From Nocardia thailandica NBRC 100428 (GTDB taxonomy: Bacteria > Actinomycetota > Actinomycetes > Mycobacteriales > Mycobacteriaceae): a DNA stretch of 64,000 nt. This document shows positions 1 to 9,068 of this stretch, piece after piece. The translations under genes and the position numbers were made by a program. The notes below the pieces were generated by a model. It was not told the DNA's origin. It ran no database searches and saw nothing but the letters and a program-made list of their open reading frames with translations. The stretch covers positions 1 to 64,000 of the forward strand of contig NZ_BAGK01000217.1 of the NCBI RefSeq assembly GCF_000308795.1, read 5' to 3'. Within the stretch, counting starts at the first letter, position 1; each line of letters opens with the position of its first letter.

Positions 1-3000
1 ATCGAGCTCGCCGTAGGTGACGGTCGCGCCGTCGAACACCACGGCGGGCGCCTCGGGGTCGCGCGCGGCCAGCGCCAGCAGTTCGGGCAGGGTGCGCGCG
101 GGCGCGGCGGGCGGGCCCTGCCGCGAGACCAGCTCGGCGCGTTCGGCGGCGTCGAGCACGTCGATCGCGCCGACGGCCACGGCCGGGTCGGCGAGGATCG
201 CGTCCAGCACGCGGCGCCAGCGCAGCAGCAGTTCCTCGACCGTCGACCGGTCGAACAGGTCGACGGCGTAGGTGAGCACGCCGGTGATGCCCGCGGGCAC
301 GCCGGCGACGGTGTGCTCCTCGGTCAGGGTCCACTGCAGGTCGAACTTGGCCATGTCGACCTCGACCTCGTCGGCGTTGACCGACAGGCCGGGCAGCTCC
401 AGGGTGCCGTGCGACATCTCCTGGAAGGACAGCACCACCTGGAACAACGGGTGGCGGGCCTGGGACCGGGTGGGGTTGATGACGTCGACGAGCCGCTCGA
501 ACGGCACGTCGGCGTTCGCGAACGCCGACAGGTCGGTCTCGCGGGTACGGGCGAGGAAGTCGGTGAACGGCTGGGCCGGGTCGACGTCGCTGCGCAGGAC
601 CAGCGTGTTGACGAACATGCCGATCAGGTCGTCGAGGGCCTGCTCGCCACGGCCGGCGATGGGGGTGCCGACGGCGATGTCGGTGGTGCCCGACAGCCGC
701 GCAAGCAGCACCGCGAGGGAGGCGTGCACGACCATGAACAGGGTGACCCCGTGCGCGCGGGCCAGCGCGGACAGCTGCTCGTGGACCTGCGGGTCGATCT
801 CGAAACCGACCCGGGCGCCCAGGAAGCTCTGCTGCTGCGGGCGGGTGCGGTCGCTGGGCAGATCGAGCTGGTCGGGCAGGCCGTCGAGGGTGCGCTGCCA
901 GTACGCCAGCTGGCGGGCCGCCATGGAGGTCGGGTCCGACTCCGCGCCGAGCAGCTCGCGCTGCCACAGCGTGTAGTCGCGGTACTGCACCGGCAGCGGC
1001 GCCCAGCCCGGCGCCTCGCCCGCGGCGCGGGCCAGGTAGGCCGTCGCCATGTCGCGGGCCAGCGGGCCGAAGGAGAAACCGTCCGCCGCGATGTGGTGCA
1101 CGACGAAAGCGACGGCGTAGTCCGGGGTTCCGTTGGTGCCCGCCCCGGTCACCCGGTAGATGCGCACCCGGATCGGCAGTTCGCCGGTCACGTCGAAGCC
1201 GGTGGAGGCGAACGCGACCAGCGCGGACTGCAGCTCGCCGGAGTCGATCGCGGACACGGTGATGCCGAGGTCGACCTCGTCGGCGGGCAGCACCCGCTGG
1301 TAGCCGCCGTCGGCGTCGGGGAAGATCGTGCGCAGCGACTCCTGCCGCGCCACCACGTCGTTCAGCGCGGCGATCAGCGCGTCGGGATCGACGCGGCCGC
1401 GCAGCCGCACCACGAAGGGCAGGTTGTAGGTCGGCGCGGTCGGGTCGAACTGGTTGATGAACCACATCCGCTGCTGGGCCAGCGACAGCGGCACCTGCTC
1501 GGTGTGCGGCTTGGCGACCAGCGCGGGCCGGGAAACCTCGGCGGGCGTGGCGGATTCGGCGCGGGCGGCCAGCCCGGACACGGTCGGGGTCTCGAACAGC
1601 GCGCGCACCCCCAGCTGGATGCCGAACGCCGCGCCGACCCGCGCCACGACCTGGGTCGCCACGAGCGAGTTGCCGCCGAGGGCGAAGAAATTGTCGTCCG
1701 CGCCGACCCGCTCCTGGGAGAGCACGTCGGCGAAGATGCCCGCCACGATCTGTTCGGCGGGCGTGCGCGGGGCGCGGAAACCGGCGTCGGTGGCGAACAC
1801 CGGGTCGGGCAGCGCCTTGCGGTCGAGCTTGCCGGAGGTGTTGAGCGGGAACGCGTCCAGCACCATGATCGAGGCCGGGACCATGTAGCTGGGCAGCTTC
1901 TCGGCGACGAACCGGGTCAGCGTCTCCGGGTCGGCGGCCTGGCCCGGCGCGGGCACGACGTAGGCGACCAGCTGCTGACCGGTCGCCGTGTCCATGACCA
2001 GGACGACGGCCTGGCTCAGGCTCGGGTGCGCGAGCAGGTCGGTCTCGATCTCGCCCAGCTCGATGCGCTGACCACGGAACTTCACCTGGAAGTCGGTGCG
2101 GCCGATGTACTCGAGGACGCCGTCGGCGTTCCAGCGCACCAGGTCACCGGTGCGGTACATGCGGGCGCCGTCCCCGAAGGGGCTGGCGACGAAGCGGTCC
2201 GAGGTCAGGTCGGGGCGGCCGCGGTAGCCGCGCGCGAGCTGACGGCCCGCCAGATACAGCTCACCCGGAGCGCCGATCGCGGCGGGGCGCAGCCGCGCGT
2301 CGAGCACGTACACCTCGACATTCCATTCCGGAATACCGATCGGCACGAGAACGGTGTCGGCCTCGGTGGCCTCCCAGTAGGTGACCGAGACCGCTGCCTC
2401 GGTCGGGCCGTACAGGTTGTGCAGGCCGGCCGTGGAGATCGCGCGCAGGCCCGCGGCGGTCTCCGGCGGCAGCGCCTCGCCGATGACGAAGACCGCGCGC
2501 AGGGTGGCCAGCTGGGCCCGGGTGGCGTGGGCGACGAACACCGTCAGCATCGACGGCACGAAGTCGGTGACCGTGACCCCGTGGCGGGCGATCATGTCCG
2601 CGACGTAGAGCGGGTCGCGGTGCCCGTCCGGGGCGGCGATGATCAGCTTGGCGCCGACCATGAGCGGCAGGAAGTAGCCCCACAGCGACACGTCGAAGGT
2701 CGTCGCGGTCTTCTGCAGGTAGACGTCGTCCGCGGTCAACCGGTACTCGTCGAGCATCCACAGCTCTTGGTTGACGATCGCGTGGTGGGTGACCGCGACG
2801 CCCTTGGGGCGGCCGGTCGAGCCCGAGGTGTAGATGACGTAGGCCGTGTTGTCCGGGCGCAGCGGGGCCAGGCGGTCGGCGTCGGTCAGCGGGGCGTCGG
2901 AGAACGCCGAGGTGTCGAGGCGGTCGATCTCGACCCGGCGCACCGACTCGGGCAGATCCAGGTCGTCGGCCACGGTGGTCAGCACGCAGACCGGTGCCGC

Positions 3001-4704
3001 GGACTCGAGGATGTAGGCGGTGCGGTCGGCCGGGTGATCGGGGTCGATCGGCACGTAGGCGCCACCGGCGCGCAGCACGGCGTGCATGCCGACGACCAGG
3101 TCGAGCGAACGTCGCATGCCGAGCGCGACCAGCGACTCCGGGCCGACACCGTCGGCGACCAGCCGCCGGGCCAGGCGGTTGACCTTCGCGCCGAACTCGG
3201 CGTAGGTCAGGGTCGCGCCCTCGAAATCGAGGGCGATGTTGTCCGGCGTACGCGGGATCTGCGCGTCGAGCAGGTCGGGCAGCGTGGTGGTGGGGACCTC
3301 GTGGGCCGCGTCGTTCCAGTCGGTGAGCGAGCGCTCCAGCTCGCCCGCCGTGGTGACCGGCAGCGACCACACCGGGGTCGCGGCCTCGGCGGCCAGGAAC
3401 CGGTCGAAGAACTCCAGGAAGCGCGCGTGGTGGGTCGCGGCCTCATCGGCCGTGTAGAGGTTGGGGTTGGTCTCGAAGTCGATGTGGTGCCGGGTGCCGC
3501 CCGCCGACTGGTAGAAGTTGACGCCCAGGTCCTCGATGCTGCCGGTGGACAGCAGGTGGGTGTTGCCCACCAGGTCGCCGAAGCGCAGCTCGTTGTTGAA
3601 CAGCATGATGTTCACCCACGGGCCGAAGAACTCCGTGGTGACCACGCCGTCACCCGCCGAGTCGCGGCGGATGTCCTCGTGCCGGTAGCGCTGGTGACGC
3701 AGCGCGCCGGAGACCTCGGTGGTCGCCTCGCGCAGCAGCCCGGCCACGGTGACGTCGTGGCCGACGGGTAGGCGCAGCGGCACGATGTTGGAGGTGACGC
3801 CGCCCGAGCGGCGCATGACCGCGGTGGTGCGGGCGGTGACCGGCAGACTCAGGATCACGTCGGTCGTGCCGGTGATCTGGGCCAGATAGGCCGCGAAACC
3901 GGCGATCAGCAGCGTCGCCGGGCTGGCGTCGTGCCGCGCCGCGGCGGCCGCGAGCAGGCCGTCCTGTTCGGGGGTCAGCGCCGCGGAGGCGACGTCGTTG
4001 AACGGCGAGGGCGGCGCCGACCGGCCGGTCAGGCTCGAGCCCTCCTCCAGGCCGGCGACCCGCTCGGCCCAGTGCGCCCGGTCGGATTCGAAGCGGGAGC
4101 TGTCGCGGTAGGCGATCTCGGACTCGTAGAGCGAGCGCAGGTCGGCGGCCTTGTTCGGCGGCGCCTCGGTGCCGGTGACCTCGGCGGTGTAGAGCTCGGC
4201 GGTGCGGGTGACGAAGTTGTTGGCGCCGAAGCCGTCCAGCACGATGTGGTGGACGCGGGCGTACCAGTACCAGTGGTCGTCGGCCAGGCGCAGGGCCGCG
4301 GCCTGGACCAGGCGGTCGCGGGCCACGTCGATGGGGCGGCTGTACTCGGCGCGCATCCACGCCTGGGCCGCGGCGGCGGGGTCGTCCTCGCCGCGCAGGT
4401 CGACATAGATCAGCGTCGCGTCCTGCGTGGGGTCGATCAGCTGACGGGGCTCCCCGTCGACCTCGACGATGCGGATCCAGCCCGACTCCAGGTCGGTGGC
4501 CGCGCCCGCGCTGGCGCGTTCGAGTGCCGCGACATCGAGCACGCCGCGCAGGTCGACGTACTGGGCGATGTTGATCGGCACCTGCGGGTCGACATGCTGC
4601 GCGTACCAGATGCCCAGCTGGGCGGGGGACAGCGGGAAGGTCTCCACCGAGCCGTCCCGCACCTCACCAGTTTCGCCGTTGCCGCCGAAATCCAGCCGGT
4701 CCAA
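1..4704 (-). CDS. Non-ribosomal peptide synthetase, 5' part (C-A-T-C-A...), cut by window edge
   Basis: This reading frame is open from 4704 to the left edge (1568 codons) and has no stop in the window. Domains in order are: a condensation domain (about residues 20-440, HHIVLDG at residue 152), an adenylation domain (about 460-960, core TSGSTGRPKG, LYGPTEAAVS), a carrier domain (GGNSL, phosphopantetheine Ser1013), a second condensation domain (HHIAADG at 1203), and the first residues of a second adenylation domain (TYGELD at the edge). The first A-domain specificity residues read by eye are D-V-W-D-F-I-L-V-S-(K). I cannot assign this code. I chose the TTG start at 4704 because GAGGT lies seven bases upstream (4711-4715); an in-frame GTG about 25 bases further upstream is the alternative. 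The first C domain closely resembles that of the other synthetase (26300-44053). Product and release step are unknown because the 3' end is missing. Confidence 0.9.
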   Translation of the reverse strand, partial: MDRLDFGGNGETGEVRDGSVETFPLSPAQLGIWYAQHVDPQVPINIAQYVDLRGVLDVAALERASAGAATDLESGWIRIVEVDGEPRQLIDPTQDATLIYVDLRGEDDPAAAAQAWMRAEYSRPIDVARDRLVQAAALRLADDHWYWYARVHHIVLDGFGANNFVTRTAELYTAEVTGTEAPPNKAADLRSLYESEIAYRDSSRFESDRAHWAERVAGLEEGSSLTGRSAPPSPFNDVASAALTPEQDGLLAAAAARHDASPATLLIAGFAAYLAQITGTTDVILSLPVTARTTAVMRRSGGVTSNIVPLRLPVGHDVTVAGLLREATTEVSGALRHQRYRHEDIRRDSAGDGVVTTEFFGPWVNIMLFNNELRFGDLVGNTHLLSTGSIEDLGVNFYQSAGGTRHHIDFETNPNLYTADEAATHHARFLEFFDRFLAAEAATPVWSLPVTTAGELERSLTDWNDAAHEVPTTTLPDLLDAQIPRTPDNIALDFEGATLTYAEFGAKVNRLARRLVADGVGPESLVALGMRRSLDLVVGMHAVLRAGGAYVPIDPDHPADRTAYILESAAPVCVLTTVADDLDLPESVRRVEIDRLDTSAFSDAPLTDADRLAPLRPDNTAYVIYTSGSTGRPKGVAVTHHAIVNQELWMLDEYRLTADDVYLQKTATTFDVSLWGYFLPLMVGAKLIIAAPDGHRDPLYVADMIARHGVTVTDFVPSMLTVFVAHATRAQLATLRAVFVIGEALPPETAAGLRAISTAGLHNLYGPTEAAVSVTYWEATEADTVLVPIGIPEWNVEVYVLDARLRPAAIGAPGELYLAGRQLARGYRGRPDLTSDRFVASPFGDGARMYRTGDLVRWNADGVLEYIGRTDFQVKFRGQRIELGEIETDLLAHPSLSQAVVLVMDTATGQQLVAYVVPAPGQAADPETLTRFVAEKLPSYMVPASIMVLDAFPLNTSGKLDRKALPDPVFATDAGFRAPRTPAEQIVAGIFADVLSQERVGADDNFFALGGNSLVATQVVARVGAAFGIQLGVRALFETPTVSGLAARAESATPAEVSRPALVAKPHTEQVPLSLAQQRMWFINQFDPTAPTYNLPFVVRLRGRVDPDALIAALNDVVARQESLRTIFPDADGGYQRVLPADEVDLGITVSAIDSGELQSALVAFASTGFDVTGELPIRVRIYRVTGAGTNGTPDYAVAFVVHHIAADGFSFGPLARDMATAYLARAAGEAPGWAPLPVQYRDYTLWQRELLGAESDPTSMAARQLAYWQRTLDGLPDQLDLPSDRTRPQQQSFLGARVGFEIDPQVHEQLSALARAHGVTLFMVVHASLAVLLARLSGTTDIAVGTPIAGRGEQALDDLIGMFVNTLVLRSDVDPAQPFTDFLARTRETDLSAFANADVPFERLVDVINPTRSQARHPLFQVVLSFQEMSHGTLELPGLSVNADEVEVDMAKFDLQWTLTEEHTVAGVPAGITGVLTYAVDLFDRSTVEELLLRWRRVLDAILADPAVAVGAIDVLDAAERAELVSRQGPPAAPARTLPELLALAARDPEAPAVVFDGATVTYGELD

Positions 4705-5083
4705 CCCTCTACCTCGCTTCCGGAACACCCGGTGGGCGCTCCCCGACGACACCGCAACGACGACGCCGCCCCACCAGCGCGGCGCCTTGTCCGGAGTGCA
4801 GTTCTCGAATCAATCAGGCAAAAATGTCCATTGGCACTATCTGTCGGCCGGACCGCTCTCGTTACATCGCCGAGACCGAGCCCATGGACGGCCGACCGGC
4901 AGCGCCGCCGAACTGATGACAAACCATCGCACCAATCTACCGTTGCGCCGGGCGCCCAACCAACCACCTCCATAGCCGGTCGGCATCATGCGAGGTGAGG
5001 CCCCGATCCGGGCTCGCCCACACCGTAGGGGCCGTCACACCCCCGCGGCGGCCGGAGCGGCCACACCCCCGCTGAGAGCTGCC
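4705..5083. other. Intergenic region upstream of the left NRPS gene
   Basis: About 380 bases with no convincing gene on either strand. It lies between the end of the cobM-type gene and the NRPS start, both on the minus strand, so it should carry the NRPS promoter. A less GC-rich patch lies near 4800-4850. I looked for an IdeR/DmdR-type iron box (TTAGGTTAGGCTAACCTAA-like) and did not see one. Confidence 0.5.
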
Positions 5084-5866
5084 TCACATCCCGGTTTCGC
5101 GGCCGGCCGGCGCGGTCACCGCCGGGCGAACCCGGGCCGGGTCGTAGAGGTGCGACTCGGCGCAGGCGAGGGCCGGGGTCAGCGCGCGGCCCACCAGGAT
5201 GACCGCCGCCCGGCGCAGTCCCGCCGCCTCGACCCGGTCGGCGATGTCGGCCAGGGTGCCCCGCAGGACCTGTTCGGCGGGCTGGCCGGCCCGGTAGACC
5301 ACCGCCACCGGGCAGTCGGCGCCGTAGTCGTCCGTCAGCTGGTCGGCCAGCGCGCGGATCCGGGTGATCGCCAGGTGCAGCACCAGGGTGGCGCCGGTCG
5401 CCGCGAAGGCGCGCAGGTCCTCCCCCGCGGGCATCGCGGTGGACCGCACCCGGGTCCGGGTCAGGACAACCGACTGCGCCACCTCCGGCACCGTCAGCTC
5501 GGTCCCCAGGATCGCCGCCGCCGCCGCGTACGCGGGCACGCCGGGGGTCACGTCCCACGGCACCCCTGCGGCGTCGAGCCGCCGCGTCTGCTCGGTGAGC
5601 GCCGAGTACAGCGACGGGTCCCCCGAACACAACCGGGCGACATCGCGGCCCGCGCGGTGGGCGGCGACCAGGTGCGCGATGATCGCGTCCAGGTCCAGGT
5701 GCTGGGTGTCGATCAGCTCGGTCCCCGGCGCGCAGTGCGCGAGCACCTCCGGGTCCAGGTACGTCCCGGCGTACAGGCAGACCGGGCTCTCCCGCAGCAG
5801 CGTGACCGCCCGCACCGTGAGCAGATCGGCCGCGCCGGGCCCGGCCCCGATGAAGTGGATGGTCAT
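5084..5866 (-). CDS. cobM: Precorrin-4 C11-methyltransferase
   Basis: A 260-residue SAM-dependent tetrapyrrole methylase that should methylate C11 of precorrin-4 in aerobic cobalamin synthesis. The N-terminal glycine-rich loop (FIGAGPGAADLLTVRA) and the conserved LCSGDPSLYSAL segment near residue 80 identify the methylase family. The AGTYLDPEVLAHC segment near residues 33-45 is typical of CobM/CbiF. The length matches the family. No other cob gene is adjacent in this window, so it stands apart from a cobalamin operon here. I see no cobalamin riboswitch upstream. The next upstream gene (PPOX-fold protein) ends 30 bases away on the same strand, so the two may be co-transcribed. Confidence 0.88.
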   Translation of the reverse strand: MTIHFIGAGPGAADLLTVRAVTLLRESPVCLYAGTYLDPEVLAHCAPGTELIDTQHLDLDAIIAHLVAAHRAGRDVARLCSGDPSLYSALTEQTRRLDAAGVPWDVTPGVPAYAAAAAILGTELTVPEVAQSVVLTRTRVRSTAMPAGEDLRAFAATGATLVLHLAITRIRALADQLTDDYGADCPVAVVYRAGQPAEQVLRGTLADIADRVEAAGLRRAAVILVGRALTPALACAESHLYDPARVRPAVTAPAGRETGM

Positions 5867-5896
5867 AGGGAGGCAGTGTACGGACGCCGTACCGGC

Positions 5897-6322
5897 TCAG
5901 GCCGAGACGTCGAAGTGGGCGACGACCTTGGTCGGGCGCACGCGGACGACCAGCTCGCCCGGGGTGCCGTTGCGGCGGCCGTATTCCTCGGCGCGGTCGG
6001 GTCCCATGTAGCGGGCGGCGATCACGGTGGCGGTGCGCAGGAGTTCGGCCGGGTCCTCGGACAGGGTGACGGTGCCCTGGACCTCGACCAGGCCGTAGGG
6101 CGGCTCCTCCAGGTCGACACAGACGGCGACGCGGGGGTCGCGGGCGAAGGCGCGGCCCTTGGCGGTGTTCTTGCCCGTGTTGAAGACGATCTCGTCGTCC
6201 TCGAGGACGAACCAGACCGGCGTCACCAGGGGACGGCCGTCGGCCGCGACGAAGGCGACCTTGCCGGTACGGGTGCCGTGGCCGAGGAATTCACGGACTC
6301 GGGAATCGGAGAGGGAGGCCAT
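5897..6322 (-). CDS. PPOX-class F420-dependent oxidoreductase-like protein
   Basis: A 141-residue single-domain protein of the pyridoxamine-5'-phosphate-oxidase split-barrel fold. The pattern GKVAFVAADGRPLVTPVWF followed by FNTGKNTAKGRAFARDPR is characteristic of actinobacterial members that bind FMN or, more often, coenzyme F420. The substrate cannot be read from sequence. The ATG at 6322 gives a normal family length. It is 30 bases upstream of the cobM-type gene and may share its transcript. Confidence 0.78.
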   Translation of the reverse strand: MASLSDSRVREFLGHGTRTGKVAFVAADGRPLVTPVWFVLEDDEIVFNTGKNTAKGRAFARDPRVAVCVDLEEPPYGLVEVQGTVTLSEDPAELLRTATVIAARYMGPDRAEEYGRRNGTPGELVVRVRPTKVVAHFDVSA

Positions 6323-6375
6323 GGGTCCACCCTAGGGGCGGAGCCACGGCCTCCCCGGTAACCCGACCGCGTGGG

Positions 6376-7035
6376 TCAGGGCAGGACCTGCGGGATGATC
6401 GCCGGGGCCACCGCGCCGACGAGCGCGCCGATGGCCGCGCCGATCAGCGCGTTCGGGCCGCCGACCAGCGCCACGCACGGCAGGTACAGGATCATCGTGG
6501 TGATCATCGGGATGCACACCACCGCGCCGATGACCGCGCCGACGCCGGCGCCGATGGCCGCGCCGTTGAGGGCCGGGTCCGAGTACTGGGCGGCCGGGTT
6601 GGTGGCGATCGACTTCAGCTCGGTGGTGGCGCCGTCGTCGGCGACCGGGGTCATCGTGAGGCTGCGGCCGTCCGCGCCGACGGTGGTGGCGAGGCGGATG
6701 GTGTTGCCGCCCGCGGTGCCAAGGGTCGTCGGGAGCTGCTGGACGACGGTGCCGTCGGCCTTCTCCACCGCGACGCTGGAGGCGTCGGCGGCGAGCACGA
6801 AGCGGCCGTTGTCGACGGTGGCCGAGATGGTGCGCAGGTCGGGAGTCACGCTGGTGCGGTAGCCGATGCCGTCGGCGTCGAAGGACGCGGACAGCCCCTG
6901 GGCCAGCCGGGCCTGTTCGGCGGCGTCGTCGGCCGACGCGGTACCCGCGCCCGCCAGCGTTGCGGCGACGACGGCCAGCGGCAACACGCCGACGAGCGCC
7001 CTGCGCCCGGCCCGCGCGACAGTGTGGTGGAACAT
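6376..7035 (-). CDS. Secreted protein of unknown function with glycine-rich hydrophobic C-terminus
   Basis: A 219-residue protein. The start at 7035 is preceded by a strong GAGGGGAGA ribosome site. Residues 1-37 form a classic signal peptide: an Arg-containing n-region, a hydrophobic stretch around LPLAVVAATLAGAG, and a likely cleavage after TASA. The middle part has repeated short beta-like segments and a Thr/Asp-rich composition. Residues from about 160 form two hydrophobic glycine-zipper-like segments (AAIGAGVGAVIGAVVC and ALIGAAIGALVGAVAP), which suggest membrane insertion or oligomerisation. Two cysteines flank the loop between them. I do not recognise a function. It lies downstream of the two-component system on the same strand, about 130 bases away, and could belong to its output, but that is inference. 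Confidence 0.75.
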   Translation of the reverse strand: MFHHTVARAGRRALVGVLPLAVVAATLAGAGTASADDAAEQARLAQGLSASFDADGIGYRTSVTPDLRTISATVDNGRFVLAADASSVAVEKADGTVVQQLPTTLGTAGGNTIRLATTVGADGRSLTMTPVADDGATTELKSIATNPAAQYSDPALNGAAIGAGVGAVIGAVVCIPMITTMILYLPCVALVGGPNALIGAAIGALVGAVAPAIIPQVLP

Positions 7036-7163
7036 GAGTGCGACTCTCCCCTCCGACGCCCCCGAATGGCCGGGTGGGTCGAAATATGCTGGTGGTGGAC
7101 CCCATGAATTCGTCACCGACCGGCCCCGCGGATGGCCGCCGACGCGGCGGGCGCCCGGCCGGC

Positions 7164-7781
7164 TCAGATCGCGCCCTGCTCCCGCGCCGTGGCCACCGCC
7201 GAAGTCCGTGACCGCACACCGAGTTTCGCGTAGATGTGCACGAGGTGGGATTTCACCGTCGTCTCCGACAGGAACAGTTCCCGCGCGATCTCGCGGTTGG
7301 ACAGCCCGGCCGCGACCAGGCGCAGCACCTCCACCTCGCGCGGGCTGAGCGTGGTGTCGGCCCGCCGCACCCGGGTCATCAGCCGCGAGGCCACCGTCGG
7401 CGACAGCACGCTCTCCCCCGCCGCGGCCGCGCGCACCGCGGCGAGCAGCTCGGGCGGCGGCGTGTCCTTGAGGAGGTAGCCGACGGCACCGGCCTCGATC
7501 GCGCCGAGGATGTCGGCGTCGGTGTCGTAGTTGGTGACCACGAGGACGTTCGGCGGGTCCGGCAGCGCGCGCAGGTCGGCGGTGGCCGAGGCGCCGCCGC
7601 GGCCGTCGCCGAAACGCAGATCCATCAGCACCAGGTCGACCGGGGCGGCGGCGCAGAAGGCCACGGCCGCGTCGGCGTCGGCGACGTCGCCGACGACACG
7701 GATGTCCTCGGCGGCCTCGAGCAGGGCGCGCAGGCCGGCGCGCACGATGGCGTGGTCGTCGGCGAGCAGCAGGCGGATCAC
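7164..7781 (-). CDS. NarL/LuxR-family response regulator
   Basis: A 205-residue response regulator. The receiver domain has the acidic pocket (LLLADDHAIVRAGL), the phospho-acceptor Asp in VDLVLMDLRFG, and the conserved Lys in GYLLKDTPP. The C-terminal LuxR helix-turn-helix is LSPREVEVLRLVAAGLSNRE followed by FLSETTVKSHL. The GTG start at 7781 overlaps the stop of the sensor kinase gene (GTGA), so the two are translationally coupled. The partner kinase lies directly upstream and an ABC exporter is divergently transcribed beyond it. The usual role of such systems is to control that transporter; the target is inferred from position only. Confidence 0.93.
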   Translation of the reverse strand: MIRLLLADDHAIVRAGLRALLEAAEDIRVVGDVADADAAVAFCAAAPVDLVLMDLRFGDGRGGASATADLRALPDPPNVLVVTNYDTDADILGAIEAGAVGYLLKDTPPPELLAAVRAAAAGESVLSPTVASRLMTRVRRADTTLSPREVEVLRLVAAGLSNREIARELFLSETTVKSHLVHIYAKLGVRSRTSAVATAREQGAI

Positions 7782-8977
7782 GCCGCACCGCCCAGCGGGA
7801 AGGACACCGTGACCGCCGTGTGCCCGGGTTCGGATTCCACCGTCATCCGCCCGCCCTGCTGGGCGACCCGGCTGCGCATGGCGGTCAGGCCGTAGGAGCC
7901 GGACCCGGGGTCGCGCAGGACCGCCGGATCGATGCCGCGCCCGTCGTCGACGACGTCGAGGTGGACGTCGGTGTCGGCGTAGGTGAGCGTGACCCGCATC
8001 CGCCCCGCGTCCGCGTGCTGGACGACGTTCGCGATGGCGCTCTGGGCGATCCGCAGCAGCGCCGCCTCGACCGCCATGGGCAGCCGCTCGGGCTCGCCCT
8101 CGACCAGCAGCTGGGTCCGGCGGCCGGGCGCCTCGGCGCGGGCGCAGAGCCGGGCGAGGGCGTCGGCGAGGGAGCGGTCCTCCAGCGCGGCGGGCGCGAG
8201 TCCGGCGATGAGGCGGCGGGTCTCGGCCAGGTCCTCGGCGGCGGTCTCGCGGGCCAGGCGGATGCGGTCGGCCGCGGGGTGGTCGGGCGCGGCCTGTTCG
8301 GCGGCGTAGAGCAGCAGCTGGATGCTGCTGAGTCCCTGGGCGACGGTGTCGTGGATCTCCTCGGCCAGGCGTTCGCGTTCGGCGAGCCGGCCCGCGGTGC
8401 GCTCGCGGTCGGCGAGAACCGCTCGGGTGCCGATCAATTCGTCGATGAGCCGCTGCCGCTCGGCGGCCTCGCGGTAGAGCGCCTGGTAGCCGAAGCCGAT
8501 CCCGACGGCGACCGCCGCGCCGAGCACCGGCCCGATGACCGCGCCGATCGACCACCCGCGGTGCGCCGCGAATCCGGCGACCCCGATCGCGGTGACGGTG
8601 GCGACCATGGCGAGGTTCCCCGGGCGCGGCACGAGGTGCAGGTAGAGGAAGAACAGGCCGAAGGACAGGTACACCGCTTCGGGCGTCAGCGCGAGCAGCG
8701 CCAGCCACAGCGCCGTCAGCGCGATCAGCCACGCGGCGACGCGCCGCGGCCTGCCCGCGAGCCCGCCGCCGACGAAGTAGACCGCGAGCCACAGCGCGGT
8801 CAGCGCGACCACCGCGACCGGGTGCGGCGCGCCGGGCAGCAAGGCCCGCACGGCGACGACCACGGCCAGCACCGTGACCAGCACGTGCAGCCCCAGCCGC
8901 AGCGTGGTCACCACGGGAGCCAGGGGGGACGCATGCACGCCGTCCAGCTTATGGGTGGCAACCGGCACGGCATCCAT
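7778..8977 (-). CDS. DesK/NarX-type sensor histidine kinase
   Basis: A 399-residue membrane sensor kinase. The N-terminal half holds about five hydrophobic segments with short loops and no large extracellular domain. The HisKA_3 dimerisation domain carries the phospho-acceptor His in LAEEIHDTVAQGLSSIQ. It is followed by an HATPase domain with NVVQHADAG, VVDDGRGIDP and GSYGLTAMRSRV. I chose the ATG at 8977; an internal GTG about 13 codons later is also possible, and the frame stays open upstream into the divergent gene's promoter. It overlaps the response regulator at its 3' end. With almost no sensor loop it probably detects a membrane signal such as lipid state or an antimicrobial, by analogy with the family. 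Confidence 0.9.
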   Translation of the reverse strand: MDAVPVATHKLDGVHASPLAPVVTTLRLGLHVLVTVLAVVVAVRALLPGAPHPVAVVALTALWLAVYFVGGGLAGRPRRVAAWLIALTALWLALLALTPEAVYLSFGLFFLYLHLVPRPGNLAMVATVTAIGVAGFAAHRGWSIGAVIGPVLGAAVAVGIGFGYQALYREAAERQRLIDELIGTRAVLADRERTAGRLAERERLAEEIHDTVAQGLSSIQLLLYAAEQAAPDHPAADRIRLARETAAEDLAETRRLIAGLAPAALEDRSLADALARLCARAEAPGRRTQLLVEGEPERLPMAVEAALLRIAQSAIANVVQHADAGRMRVTLTYADTDVHLDVVDDGRGIDPAVLRDPGSGSYGLTAMRSRVAQQGGRMTVESEPGHTAVTVSFPLGGAA

Positions 8978-9068
8978 CGAAAGATGTAAACACGCGCCGA
9001 CCAACGATGGACCGCGATTCCTGCCGCGGTGCGATGGCCGGGCGGCCCGGTCCGGCCAGGCTGGAGTC

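Noticed and set aside
313..3771. Long plus-strand open frame across the left NRPS gene
   Set aside because: Antisense shadow of the minus-strand NRPS, which shows ordered C-A-T-C motifs in one continuous frame to the window edge.
4705..5083. Iron-dependent (IdeR) operator upstream of the NRPS genes
   Set aside because: No TTAGGTTAGGCTAACCTAA-like palindrome was seen here or in 44054-44529, so siderophore-type regulation is not supported by sequence.
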